18,076 nucleotides of DNA from Candidatus Bathyarchaeota archaeon (GCA_016867505.1 VGJH01000005.1:1-18076); one strand, 5' to 3'; shown: positions 7,286 to 15,285, numbered from the stretch's first letter. Notes: generated from the sequence alone by a model not told the origin. Numbers and translations are program-made.

Positions 7286-7994
7286 TTTCATAAATTTTTA
7301 AAACCTCACTAATATCTGTAATAATATAATCTGGAGAAACACCTTTTTGTGATTGCTCTCTTTCTTTTATCCATACAGCAAGCATTCCCCTGTTTTTTGC
7401 TCCTAAAACATCAGTCCTCAGAAGATCCCCAACATGAATGACTTCCTCTGCTTTAACATTAAGTTGTGAAAGGGCAAACTTGAAAGGTGTGTGGTGTGGT
7501 TTACAATATCCGACTTCATCTGAAAATATTGTAGATTGGAAATATTTTAAAACACCCTGGTTCTCAAGATGTTGTCTTATTACTTTTCCTGGAGTTACTC
7601 CGGTGTCACTAATTATTCCAAGTCTAAATTTTTCAGCGAGTTTTTGAATTGTTGAGATAACGTTGCTTTTAAAGTCGGGGGGATTAGCTAGAAAAACATC
7701 AGTAAAAACGTCCAACACCTCTTTTTTCTTATGGTTTGAAAGCTTAATTTCTAATAATTTTAACATAAAATCAAGACGTTCTGAATTTTGATAATGTTTA
7801 CATTCATTTATCCAGTATTTTTCATATTCTTCTGTTGCTTTATCGTATACTTCTAAGATTTTTTCTTCATTAACATAAGAATTTTCTGTTAATAAAATTG
7901 ATGAAAATTTTTTAATTCTATCCGCTTTATAACTTTTTTCAACATATATTGTGTTCCATAAATCGAAAGTAATTGCCTTAATTGATGGTTTCAT
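7263..7994 (-). CDS. HAD-superfamily hydrolase (subfamily IA-like)
   Basis: A 243-aa haloacid-dehalogenase-fold protein. Motif I is FDLWNT (nucleophile D11). Its D+2 position is Trp13 rather than the Asp that acts as general acid/base in typical phosphatases; a non-acidic residue there is seen in other HAD-IA groups, so the reaction is open. Motif II is IISDTG (S129 or T131), motif III is CKPHHTPF (K165), and motif IV is HVGDLLRTDVLGAKNRG (D190, D195). The helical insert between motifs I and II (about 15-105) is a C1-type cap. No membrane segment. Transcribed from the same strand as tRNA-Gly, which ends 36 bp before its ATG. Converges with DUF362, overlapping by 23 bp at the stops. Substrate unknown. 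Confidence 0.85.
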   Translation of the reverse strand: MKPSIKAITFDLWNTIYVEKSYKADRIKKFSSILLTENSYVNEEKILEVYDKATEEYEKYWINECKHYQNSERLDFMLKLLEIKLSNHKKKEVLDVFTDVFLANPPDFKSNVISTIQKLAEKFRLGIISDTGVTPGKVIRQHLENQGVLKYFQSTIFSDEVGYCKPHHTPFKFALSQLNVKAEEVIHVGDLLRTDVLGAKNRGMLAVWIKEREQSQKGVSPDYIITDISEVLKIYEINSVLNH

Positions 7995-8030
7995 CTATTT
8001 AAATAAATTAATCTAATTGAAAAAGGTGAT

Positions 8031-8105
8031 TGGTGCGACCGCCGGGATTTGAACCCGGGTCTCTGGCTTGGAAGGCCAAGATCCTAACCACTAGACTACA
8101 GTCGC
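8031..8105 (-). tRNA. tRNA-Gly (anticodon TCC), CCA end encoded
   Basis: Read on the minus strand, the acceptor GCGACTG pairs with CGGTCGC (one G-U), discriminator A at 8034, and genomic CCA at 8031-8033. The anticodon stem TTGGC/GCCAG encloses the loop CTTCCAA, giving anticodon TCC for GGA (and GGG) glycine codons. The T arm CCGGG-TTCAAAT-CCCGG is perfect. No intron. A T5 run at 8020-8024 (minus-strand sense) is a probable terminator. An AT-rich CATTTTATTTTAG-like box about 27 nt upstream is the probable promoter, right after the stop of the GyrI-like gene. Confidence 0.95.
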
Positions 8106-8138
8106 TCAGCAAAAAGGATATAGGACTAAAATAAAATG

Positions 8139-8621
8139 TTAGCCCTCTATGGGTATAATTATTTCAATTTCATATGTATCTGGTTTATCTTCGTCAACAA
8201 AATCCATTGTTGAATAATTGAATGTATCTGGTTGAAATATTGCTTCTATACTGGTACAAAATGTATTGATTTTTGGTTTAAGTCCTTTTTCTTTTATGTA
8301 TTTTAATAATTCTTCGTAATAGTATTCGATTGGATTATTACTGGTTTGGAATACCAAGAACCCCGCCCTTGTTGCAGGTGTCATTTTTGTTTTTAATCCA
8401 GGGACAACTCTGTCGATTGGGACCATCACTTCTTTCCTGCAATTTGGGTCCATCATATTATCAATAAACATAACCATGCCCGGGTCTTTTGGTTTCTCTC
8501 CTAAGGTTGAAATCAAAGTTGTTAGCTTAGCTAACGCTATAGTTTCATCTTCTCCTGGTTGAATCTCTTCGTATGCAACCAGTTCTGGAAGTACGTTCTT
8601 AATACCTATCTTAGTAATCAT
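8139..8621 (-). CDS. GyrI-like / effector-binding domain protein
   Basis: A 160-aa stand-alone protein. It fits the GyrI-like (AraC/BmrR effector-binding) fold: a start of the type 'hxhK-hp-hhVAYhEhxPGE', a middle TPATRAGFLVFQTSN strand, a long helix YYYEELLKYIKEKGLKP, and the family's typical end EIEIIIPIEG. Such domains bind small hydrophobic ligands; single-domain forms act as ligand sensors or hydrolases. No DNA-binding helix-turn-helix is present. The start is well supported by an AGAGGT Shine-Dalgarno site 6 nt before ATG 8621. It lies 40 bp after Taw1 and is probably cotranscribed with it. A related SRPBCC-like ligand-binding fold is the alternative. Confidence 0.55.
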   Translation of the reverse strand: MITKIGIKNVLPELVAYEEIQPGEDETIALAKLTTLISTLGEKPKDPGMVMFIDNMMDPNCRKEVMVPIDRVVPGLKTKMTPATRAGFLVFQTSNNPIEYYYEELLKYIKEKGLKPKINTFCTSIEAIFQPDTFNYSTMDFVDEDKPDTYEIEIIIPIEG

Positions 8622-8627
8622 TACCTG

Positions 8628-8633
8628 ACCTCT
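8628..8633 (-). promoter_or_regulatory. Shine-Dalgarno site of the GyrI-like gene
   Basis: AGAGGT on the minus strand, 6 nt before ATG 8621. It is one of the few clear ribosome binding sites here and fits an internal operon gene downstream of Taw1. Confidence 0.55.
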
Positions 8634-8661
8634 ACAGATCGTTGTTTTTAATGATTTCTAA

Positions 8662-9627
8662 CTAATAGAGCATTTTTGGTTTTTTTAATTTACTGAGAAG
8701 CACTATACAACTTTGCCATTGCTCATCAATTATATCATACCCGGATAATTTTGATAATTCAGAAGCGAAACTCTTAATCTCTGAATGTCTTGCCATATCC
8801 CTATAACCAAAGCGTTTCCTTGCAGCTCCAACGCTCATAGCTGCTTTTGGTTCTAGGTAAGTTGAATTTGCCTTTAAAGCCAGTTTAGCATACCCTTCAA
8901 CATCCACCATATTTAATTTTGGAATCAGTGTATGGCGTAAAACCGTTGGGCAATTAAAACTGTTCAATATTTCAAGGCTTTTCATAATTTTTTCCCACGC
9001 TCTAGACACTAGTGGTTGGCATGTTTTTTTGTATACCTCTTCATTAGGGGCACATAAACTAATATAGAGTTGACTGGGTTCAACATCAAGGTTTTGAAGC
9101 ATTCTAGGTGAGGTTCCATTAGAAACTATAAACACTGTTTTAAAATGATGGTCATAAAAAGCCTGGACCAAATTATTAAGTTGAGGATATAATGTTGGTT
9201 CTCCTTCAAGACTGATGGCTGCGTGCACTGGGGTAAGAGCTTCGTTGAGGTATTGTTCAGTTACTTTTTGATTACCCCCGAAACCATAGATCAGGGATCT
9301 ATGCTGTTGGATGCAATTTTCAACAATTGATTCTGGGTCATTCATTATAGTTAATGCTTCTGTTTGATTCCATCCTACTCCGAGAACCTCTGGTGTGGCT
9401 CTCCAGCAAAAAATACAACTTTGTGTACAGTGACCTAGGCTGGGAGTCATTTGTAAGCATCGGTGGCTTGGTACACCATAAAAGCGTTGTTTGTAACAGT
9501 GTTCTTTTCCTTGGGTTCGAAGTGCTTTTCCTACCCACATACATGTTTTTACGGCACTATGGTCTCCCGCTATTCTATATTTCTGTTTAATGTATTGCTG
9601 TTTTAATTCCTCTGGAACTATGGACAT
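8662..9627 (-). CDS. taw1: tRNA 4-demethylwyosine synthase (Taw1/TYW1)
   Basis: Radical SAM enzyme that condenses pyruvate with N1-methylguanosine-37 of tRNA-Phe to form 4-demethylwyosine, the first tricyclic step of wyosine synthesis. Numbered from ATG 9627 (321 aa): the substrate-side cluster cysteines are C29, C44 and C57 (HSAVKTC, EHCYKQRFYGVPSHRC), and the radical SAM motif GHCTQSCIFCWR supplies C67, C71 and C74 (CxxxCxxC). HAAISLEGEPTLYPQL and YISLCAPNEE follow, as in the family. The C29-C44 spacing is 14 residues, where the enzymes I recall have 12. The start is set at 9627 because MSIVPEELK matches the usual beginning and a TATA-like CTAAATATT is centred 26 nt upstream; the open frame extends to 9687, inside the M32 gene, but those 20 residues look spurious. 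Confidence 0.93.
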   Translation of the reverse strand: MSIVPEELKQQYIKQKYRIAGDHSAVKTCMWVGKALRTQGKEHCYKQRFYGVPSHRCLQMTPSLGHCTQSCIFCWRATPEVLGVGWNQTEALTIMNDPESIVENCIQQHRSLIYGFGGNQKVTEQYLNEALTPVHAAISLEGEPTLYPQLNNLVQAFYDHHFKTVFIVSNGTSPRMLQNLDVEPSQLYISLCAPNEEVYKKTCQPLVSRAWEKIMKSLEILNSFNCPTVLRHTLIPKLNMVDVEGYAKLALKANSTYLEPKAAMSVGAARKRFGYRDMARHSEIKSFASELSKLSGYDIIDEQWQSCIVLLSKLKKPKMLY

Positions 9628-9648
9628 AGATATGGAATTTATAATCGA

Positions 9649-9657
9649 AATATTTAG
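9649..9657 (-). promoter_or_regulatory. TATA-like element of taw1
   Basis: CTAAATATT on the minus strand, centred 26 nt before ATG 9627 in the short gap after the M32 stop. It suggests a separate leaderless transcript and supports the shorter Taw1 start. Confidence 0.4.
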
Positions 9658-9676
9658 AGGAAACGAAAAAAAGTGA

Positions 9677-11221
9677 TTAAAAATCATAGATTTTTTTAAA
9701 TTTATGCTCTAAATAGTCTATAAAGGGTTTAACTGTTAAGTTTTCTCCTGTTACAATTTTAACTAAGTCTTCTGGATCATATAAGTTAGCTTTTGAGTGT
9801 ATGTTGTCGATTAACCATCTTTTGATTTGATTGAAATTTCCTAACTTTAATTCTTTTTTATAGTGCGGTATATCTCGTTTTATTTGTTTTAAAAACATAC
9901 CATCATATATGTTTCCTAAGGCATAACTTGGGAAATAGCCAAATAAACCACTTGCCCAATGAGTATCTTGCATTATTCCTTCCGAATCGTTTTCAATTTT
10001 TACTCCTAAATAATCTGCATATTTTTGGTTCCATATCTCTGGAAGCTCTTCTACTTTAATTTTATCGTTAAAAATCATTTGCTCAATTTCATACCGAATG
10101 ATTATATGGAGGCCATATGTAACTTCATCTGCTTCAATCCTAATTTTTGATGGTGTAACAATGTTCATGGCATTGACAAAATCTTTTAGTTTTTTTCCCT
10201 TCAATGCTTTACCAACAATAGTCTTCAATTTCGGTAACATATAACCTAGAAACTCCGGACTTCTTCCAATCATGTTTTCAATTAATCGGCTCTGACTTTC
10301 ATGTATACCATAACTTGCTGCTGTTCCGATTGGTTGGTACATATATTCTTTTGGTAAATTTTGGTCATACAAAGCATGACCTCCTTCATGCAGAACACTA
10401 TATAGGCTTGAGGAAAATTTGTCCTCGTGATAATGTGTTGTTATTCTGACATCATCATAATATCCTGTTGTGAATGGGTGTTCCGTTTCATCAAGTCTAC
10501 CTCCTGCTTGACTACTTAAAGTGTCATATCCAAGGTATTCCATTGCCTCAAGGCTAATTTTACGCTGGGCTTCAATTGGTATTTTAATTTTTAAAATGCT
10601 TGAATCTGGTTTAATCTCGCTTGAATTTATTTTTTTTAGGATGTCGATTAGACCTGTTTTCATAACATTAAAAATTTTAGTTATTTTTTCCGCAGTCATT
10701 TTTGATTCAAAGCTATCTAATAAAGCGTCATAAGGTGTCTTAGTTCCTTTTACACGCATTAAAATCTCGGCAGCTTCTGTTTTTAATTCAATTGTTTTTT
10801 TTAGGTCATCTTTAAAAATCTTATAATCTTTAAGTGTTTTTGCTTTCTTCCAAGTCCCTATTGAGATTGTTTGTTGTTTTGCCATTTCAAAAACAAGGGA
10901 TTCAGGCAGTTTTGTATTTTCATCATATGCCTTTTTAAATAAATACATGTTTCTCGTTTGTTGTTTTGTAAGCTGAGATTTATTCTGATTTTTTTCTATT
11001 GCATCAAGAATTCTACTATTCTGTGGATTTGTTAAAATTTTATGTGATATTAATTCTAGGGCAGCTAATTGCTGGCTTCTTAATTCTATTCCTTTAGGAG
11101 GCATTTTTGTCTCCATATCCCAATGAAGAATAGCAGCAGATGATTGAATAACCGCAAATTCTTTTGATTTGGCTAAAATTGAGTCATAAAGGCTCTGCAA
11201 CTCAGAATTAAGAACAGACAT
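9677..11221 (-). CDS. M32 family metallocarboxypeptidase (Taq-type)
   Basis: A 514-aa protein of normal length for thermostable carboxypeptidase 1 (family M32), a cytoplasmic zinc enzyme that removes C-terminal amino acids. The zinc site HEGGH is at 278-282 in SVLHEGGHALYDQNLP. The second conserved block GTAASYGIHESQSRLIENMIG (299-319) carries the downstream Glu ligand E308. The family features HPFTTGYYDDVRITTHY (248-264), RIEADEVTYGLHIIIRYEIE and HWASGLFGYFPSYALGN are also present. The N-terminal ILHWDMETKMPPKG is typical. No signal peptide. ATG start at 11221, 47 bp after the TrpRS stop; the TrpRS, M32 and Taw1 genes run head to tail and could share readthrough transcription. Confidence 0.95.
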   Translation of the reverse strand: MSVLNSELQSLYDSILAKSKEFAVIQSSAAILHWDMETKMPPKGIELRSQQLAALELISHKILTNPQNSRILDAIEKNQNKSQLTKQQTRNMYLFKKAYDENTKLPESLVFEMAKQQTISIGTWKKAKTLKDYKIFKDDLKKTIELKTEAAEILMRVKGTKTPYDALLDSFESKMTAEKITKIFNVMKTGLIDILKKINSSEIKPDSSILKIKIPIEAQRKISLEAMEYLGYDTLSSQAGGRLDETEHPFTTGYYDDVRITTHYHEDKFSSSLYSVLHEGGHALYDQNLPKEYMYQPIGTAASYGIHESQSRLIENMIGRSPEFLGYMLPKLKTIVGKALKGKKLKDFVNAMNIVTPSKIRIEADEVTYGLHIIIRYEIEQMIFNDKIKVEELPEIWNQKYADYLGVKIENDSEGIMQDTHWASGLFGYFPSYALGNIYDGMFLKQIKRDIPHYKKELKLGNFNQIKRWLIDNIHSKANLYDPEDLVKIVTGENLTVKPFIDYLEHKFKKIYDF

Positions 11222-11268
11222 ATTATCAATAAATAGAATGTTGTTTTAGTTTATAGTTATTTAGTATT

Positions 11269-12393
11269 TTATTTAATAAAATAGTCATTTAAACTGTCTT
11301 TTGCCTTTTCTCGTTTCTTCTGGAAATCAATTAAAAAGGTTTTCACCATCCTTGATAACTTGGCTTTGCATTCTCCACAAGTTAAGCTACCGCTTCGACA
11401 ATTTCTATCGATTTCTTGGAGTTTTTTATCGTCTTCTTCGAATAAATAGTAATAATATGCATATATGTTGCATATTCCCGGGTTACCTCCTAATTCTTTC
11501 TGAAGTTTAATTGTTTGTTGTCCCCCCGTGAATGCCGCCACCACTTTTTTTGCTGCGATATCTGGGTTGTCTGTAGTGAATATTGCTGTCTCTGGTTGGC
11601 TTGCTGACATTTTTCCTCCTTGTTGTAATCCTGGGAGGAATTTACCATGTATTTGTGCTGGTTTATAATATCCAAGTTTTTCAGCAACATCCCGAGTAAT
11701 TCTCCAATATGGATCTTGATCTATTGCAGCTGGAATAAGACACGGAACATTCTTTTTTTCTCTATCTGATTGAAGGAAACACGTCATTGCTTGAAGTGCT
11801 GGATACCACGTTAAACCAATGTTGTCCGAATCAGTGAAACCAAATACCGCTTTTGCTGTGCTTAAAGTAATTTTTTTTGACACCTTTAAGCCTAATTTAT
11901 AGATGTGGGAAATGTCCTCGGTGTCACTAAAGATGAATGTTTTTCCCTTATTCATTCCACAGGCGATCACATCTAATGCATTTTCATAAGTAAATTCAAT
12001 TGCTTGTTCAAGTGTTAGATTTTCTTTTAAAAGAAATTTTTCATCATCGGTCATTTGGAAATATAAATCCGCATCAAACGCGTCTTGTAGATATTTTGTG
12101 AATATCCATGGTAATAAATGTCCTAAATGAACGTCTCCGCTGGGGCCTCTGCCTGTATATAATCCAACTTTATTTCCCGCTTCATATTGCGAAATCCACC
12201 AATCAAGATCTCTATGACTGAAGAATACATCTCGTTTTAACTGTGAGTGAAGGTAACCTGCATGTTTAGCAAGTTTTTGCTTAAGCTCATCAGTTAATTT
12301 GTTTGTCCCAAAATTTTCAATTAATTTATCATAATCTATTTCTCCTGAAACTTCCCAGGGAGTAACAACCATCTCTTTCTTATTATTACTCAA
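11269..12393 (-). CDS. trpS: Tryptophanyl-tRNA synthetase
   Basis: Class Ic aminoacyl-tRNA synthetase charging tRNA-Trp; 374 aa, of the archaeal/eukaryotic type. The HIGH signature is HLGH (89-92) in YTGRGPSGDVHLGHLLPW, and the KMSKS loop is KMSAS (261-265) in GGKMSASQPETAIF. AAIDQDPYWRITRDVAEKLG and YPALQAMTCFLQS are TrpRS-specific, separating it from TyrRS. The C-terminal CRSGSLTCGECK segment (332-342) is the usual archaeal helical end with conserved cysteines. The start is TTG 12391-12393, with AAGGTG about 8 nt upstream. Upstream lies a 209-bp gap (12394-12602) of AT-rich DNA with a slightly GC-richer patch at 12470-12515 that I could not assign. Confidence 0.95.
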   Translation of the reverse strand: MSNNKKEMVVTPWEVSGEIDYDKLIENFGTNKLTDELKQKLAKHAGYLHSQLKRDVFFSHRDLDWWISQYEAGNKVGLYTGRGPSGDVHLGHLLPWIFTKYLQDAFDADLYFQMTDDEKFLLKENLTLEQAIEFTYENALDVIACGMNKGKTFIFSDTEDISHIYKLGLKVSKKITLSTAKAVFGFTDSDNIGLTWYPALQAMTCFLQSDREKKNVPCLIPAAIDQDPYWRITRDVAEKLGYYKPAQIHGKFLPGLQQGGKMSASQPETAIFTTDNPDIAAKKVVAAFTGGQQTIKLQKELGGNPGICNIYAYYYYLFEEDDKKLQEIDRNCRSGSLTCGECKAKLSRMVKTFLIDFQKKREKAKDSLNDYFIK

Positions 12394-12602
12394 TGCATTA
12401 ACACCTTATCACTAAAAGCACTAATTTGTAAATAAGGGAATACTTGTATTTACTTAATGTTTCTAAAGATGAATACACCAGTCCAGCTGATACACAACCA
12501 ACTTTGATCCCTTAGATGTTTTTTATGATTCAATTGAGTTTAAAAAGCTTTCATTTAAACACTACTAAATTTTAAATATTTATTATTTCTTAAAAAAATT
12601 AG

Positions 12603-13064
12603 TTATTTAATTATATCCAAAACGGTTTCCTCTAATGTTTTTCCTAATGGTGGATTTTCAATTATCTCTCCAATTTTTTCTCCTTGTTTATTTAAAATTA
12701 TTATATGAGGTATTTTTTGTACATTAAATTCATCAACTTCTTGTGGGCTTGGAGGAACAGCCCATTTTTTAGATGAACCCGCAACACCTTTTTTAATATG
12801 TCCAAAAACCCTTACTTCAATACCCGTTTTCTCGGAAATTAGGTCTAAAATTGGTACATTTCTATAGCAATCTGGGCACCATTCGGCAGAGAAAACGAAA
12901 ACCAGTATTTTATCTGATGATTTTTTTAGTTTTTCAATCACTACTTCATTAACTATATATTCCCTTCTTTTTTTATTAAAGGCTTCAAATCCTATTCCTG
13001 GTTCCTGAGTATAATTTTGTACAGATACTGAATTTTTTATTAATCGATTAACATCAAACTTCAT
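12603..13064 (-). CDS. Thioredoxin-fold protein with CPDC active site
   Basis: A 153-aa thioredoxin-like protein. The redox motif is CPDC (C63 and C66) in VFVFSAEWCPDCYRNVP, and the cis-Pro loop is KIPHIIIL (P119). The N-terminal 50 residues (NRLIKNSVSVQNYTQEP, then a helix FEAFNKKRREYIVNEVVIEKL) precede the fold. There is no signal peptide or lipobox, so it is probably cytoplasmic, acting as a disulfide reductase on an unknown partner. The WCPDC-RN-P pattern recurs in small orphan archaeal thioredoxins. ATG start with a TTTTTAAA box at about 13088-13095, centred 28 nt upstream, fitting a leaderless mRNA. Divergent from the AbrB-PhoU gene. Confidence 0.85.
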   Translation of the reverse strand: MKFDVNRLIKNSVSVQNYTQEPGIGFEAFNKKRREYIVNEVVIEKLKKSSDKILVFVFSAEWCPDCYRNVPILDLISEKTGIEVRVFGHIKKGVAGSSKKWAVPPSPQEVDEFNVQKIPHIIILNKQGEKIGEIIENPPLGKTLEETVLDIIK

Positions 13065-13087
13065 TTTATTTCATGAGTGAATCGCGG

Positions 13088-13095
13088 TTTAAAAA
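13088..13095 (-). promoter_or_regulatory. TATA-like element of the thioredoxin gene
   Basis: TTTTTAAA-like sequence on the minus strand, centred about 28 nt before ATG 13064. It is one half of the divergent promoter region 13065-13235. Confidence 0.4.
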
Positions 13096-13189
13096 CTAAT
13101 ATATTAATTATACACATAAATTATTATCATAGTTCATAGAAAAAATAGGTAAATTATATATATTTCTTATATTTTATATTCCCAAGCCC

Positions 13190-13220
13190 TATATATAATA
13201 TTAATCAGATTATATAAATA
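13190..13220 (+). promoter_or_regulatory. Two TATA-like elements upstream of the AbrB-PhoU gene
   Basis: TATATATAAT at about 13190-13199, after a CCC, and TTATATAAATA at 13210-13220. The first is 28-30 nt before the TTG at 13224 and about 41 nt before the ATG at 13236. The second is centred about 22 nt before that ATG. Both start codons therefore remain possible. Confidence 0.4.
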
Positions 13221-13235
13221 GAGTTGCGTGAAAAT

Positions 13236-14288
13236 ATGGTCGAAACAGCTTCTTCCGAAGAATTAAGGAAAATTCAGGTTACTGGGGGATCAACCTATAT
13301 AATTTCATTACCTAAGACGTGGGTAGATCAACTGGGTCTTAAACGTGGAAGCATTGTTAGCATTGTTCAGCGAGATGATTTGTCGTTATATATTCAACCA
13401 AAAACTTCTGAGACTGGTGAAAAAGTTAAAAAAGTAATTATTAATGTGAGTGATGATGATACACCTGATAGAGTTATTCGACGTATTGTCTCATCTTATC
13501 TGCTTGGTTACACTATAATTCAAATTCGGTCTCATCAAAAAAGATTAGATTCTTCTATACGTCTTACTGTTAAGGATTTCACTAGGAAAAAGCTTGTTGG
13601 AACAGAAATTCTAAGTGATTTACCCAATGACTTAACCTTACAGATACTTCTAAGTTACACAGAACTAAGCATAATGGATGCTTTACGTCGAATGAGTATC
13701 ATTGCAGCATCAATGCATAGAGATGCTATGGCTGCATTAAACACTGATAATCCAAAAATTGCTAAAGAAATAATTTCCATGGATGACGAAGTTGACCGGT
13801 TTAATCTGTACGTAATTCGATTATTGAAAGCAGCAATAACTGATGGACATATTTTAAAAGAAAGTCGCATAGACTCACCGCGTCAATGTCTTGGTTACCG
13901 TCTGATAACGAAATCTGTTGAACGTATGGCTGATCACGCTGTGAAAATTGCTGAAAACCGATTAGCACTAAATTTAACCATAATAAATGAAGATCTAATT
14001 AAGGAATTTAATAAAGCGAGCGAATCAGCTTTAAAAGTTTTTGAAGATTCAATGGATGCTCTTTTTGAAAATAACTATTCTTCAGCTGACAAAACAATTG
14101 ACTTAGCCGAGAATACTCGAAACATGGAACAAGAATTGATTCAGATGATTAGTAAACGTGCTAATCCTGAAGAAGCACCTGCTCTAAGACTTATTGTTGA
14201 TAGCATTTTAAGAACCGCTGAATATGGATCCGATATTGCTGAAACCGTGCTTAATATGACGATAAAAGATGCTGTAATTGAGGCCTAG
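13236..14288 (+). CDS. AbrB-domain PhoU-family regulator
   Basis: About 350 aa with two parts. Residues about 10-55 form an AbrB/SpoVT swapped-hairpin DNA-binding domain (RKIQVTGGSTYIISLPKTWV, then a DQLGLKRGSIVSI strand). The rest (about 110-345) is a PhoU-type helical repeat region, with two related bundles marked by AASMHRDAMAALNTDNPKIA, DDEVDRFNLYVIRLL, VERMADHAVKIAENR and ILRTAEYGSDIAETVLNM; the D/E-rich turns are typical metal-binding PhoU positions. Such fusions are a common archaeal arrangement and probably act as phosphate-linked transcription regulators. No Pst transporter genes lie beside it, so its targets are elsewhere. The ATG at 13236 is chosen; a TTG at 13224 would add MREN. 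Confidence 0.88.
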   Translation: MVETASSEELRKIQVTGGSTYIISLPKTWVDQLGLKRGSIVSIVQRDDLSLYIQPKTSETGEKVKKVIINVSDDDTPDRVIRRIVSSYLLGYTIIQIRSHQKRLDSSIRLTVKDFTRKKLVGTEILSDLPNDLTLQILLSYTELSIMDALRRMSIIAASMHRDAMAALNTDNPKIAKEIISMDDEVDRFNLYVIRLLKAAITDGHILKESRIDSPRQCLGYRLITKSVERMADHAVKIAENRLALNLTIINEDLIKEFNKASESALKVFEDSMDALFENNYSSADKTIDLAENTRNMEQELIQMISKRANPEEAPALRLIVDSILRTAEYGSDIAETVLNMTIKDAVIEA

Positions 14289-14332
14289 TTCTCCATATCT
14301 TTAAGTTATTTAATTGAACGTCTAACCTTCAT

Positions 14333-14408
14333 GGGATCGTGGTCTAGCCTGGTCCAAGATACGCGGCTCGGGCCCGCGTGGTCCCCGGTTCAAATCCGGG
14401 CGATCCCA
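14333..14408 (+). tRNA. tRNA-Pro (anticodon CGG)
   Basis: Acceptor GGGATCG pairs perfectly with CGATCCC, discriminator A at 14408. The anticodon stem CGCGG/CCGCG encloses loop CTCGGGC, giving anticodon CGG for the proline codon CCG. The T arm CCCGG-TTCAAAT-CCGGG is perfect and TCTAGCCTGG is the usual D-arm sequence. No intron, and CCA is not encoded. The last 19 bp (14390-14408) are also the antisense of the 3' end of the metallophosphoesterase gene. Confidence 0.95.
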
Positions 14409-15250
14409 TTATTTTTTTTGTATAATTCTTTAAGAAAATTTACTTTACCCATATATGTTCCATCTAATAAGTAGGCTTCAAAGGAATCAAGGTCAATGGT
14501 ATCATTTCTTATCATGGGGCCAAGAAGACTTTGAGGCATTTCTCCATTTATTGGTAATCCTCCTAACAAATCATTAAATGTTGGCATTAAAATTACTTCA
14601 GATTTTTTAATATCAGTTTTAAATTTATTATTGAAATTATTAACTAAACTCTCTTCCCTTAATTCATTTTTTTGTTTGAAATATGCTTTAGCTAATTTTA
14701 TTGGATCTGATGATCCTTTTAACCAAACTCTTTGACTGATTCTGATTCCTAAGGGGGTGTTTAGTAAAATCGTTGGATGGTTGTGGCCAGCAATAATTAT
14801 GTCTGCTTCCAACATTTTTGGTTTTAACCAAGCATGGCCATGAAATAGAGCGATTTTATAGTCGGTTCCTATTAAAAAGCCACTTGAATTATGCAGAGTT
14901 ACTTCTTTTGGAATTACCTCTTGAATATTTCCATCATGGTTTCCTCTAGTTATATCAATTAATGGAACTTCTTTTAATAATACCTCAAAAAAGTAGGGCA
15001 GCTCTCTTTTTTCAAGAAAGCTTGTGATTGGGACGCCATGTTTCACATCACCAAGTATAATCAACCTATCTGGATTATTTTCCTTAATTATTTTTTTTAT
15101 ATTATTTAACATAGTTTCGGTTTGGTATGGAATATTTATTCCCATTTTTGATAATTCGTATTCTAAACCAACATGTAAATCTGCAATTATTATCACTTTC
15201 TCATTTATATCAGCCAGCAATGCGGGCCATGGATTAAGTAGCTTTATCAA
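14390..15250 (-). CDS. SbcD-related archaeal metallophosphoesterase
   Basis: A 286-aa calcineurin-like phosphoesterase of the archaeal SbcD-related group. The dinuclear metal motifs are in order: IADLH (D24, H26), LGDVKHG (67-72), RGNHDG (102-107), LFHGHAW (136-141), AGHNHP (154-159). The C-terminal 100 residues are a family extension with no motif I can interpret. Activity as a phosphodiesterase or nuclease follows from the fold; the substrate is unknown. The start is TTG 15250, giving MIKLLNPWPALL, typical of the group, with TTTAAATT centred about 31 nt upstream; an ATG at 15257 is out of frame. Its last six codons (NGIARI plus stop) are encoded in or next to the antisense tRNA-Pro gene. 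Confidence 0.88.
   Translation of the reverse strand: MIKLLNPWPALLADINEKVIIIADLHVGLEYELSKMGINIPYQTETMLNNIKKIIKENNPDRLIILGDVKHGVPITSFLEKRELPYFFEVLLKEVPLIDITRGNHDGNIQEVIPKEVTLHNSSGFLIGTDYKIALFHGHAWLKPKMLEADIIIAGHNHPTILLNTPLGIRISQRVWLKGSSDPIKLAKAYFKQKNELREESLVNNFNNKFKTDIKKSEVILMPTFNDLLGGLPINGEMPQSLLGPMIRNDTIDLDSFEAYLLDGTYMGKVNFLKELYKKNNGIARI
14412..14419 (+). terminator. T8 terminator of tRNA-Pro inside an antisense coding region
   Basis: A run of eight T starts 4 nt after the mature tRNA 3' end, a typical archaeal oligo-T terminator. On the other strand the same bases form the Lys codons near the end of the metallophosphoesterase. Confidence 0.6.
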
Positions 15251-15277
15251 AGATCATTGAACTTCACTATTTTGATA

Positions 15278-15285
15278 AATTTAAA
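15278..15285 (-). promoter_or_regulatory. TATA-like element of the metallophosphoesterase gene
   Basis: TTTAAATT on the minus strand, centred about 31 nt before the TTG start at 15250. It supports this start over longer frames. Confidence 0.4.

Noticed and set aside
12470..12515. Slightly GC-richer patch upstream of TrpRS, considered as a box C/D RNA
   Set aside because: A CTGA is present but no good RTGATGA C box at the correct distance on either strand; no stable hairpin seen.
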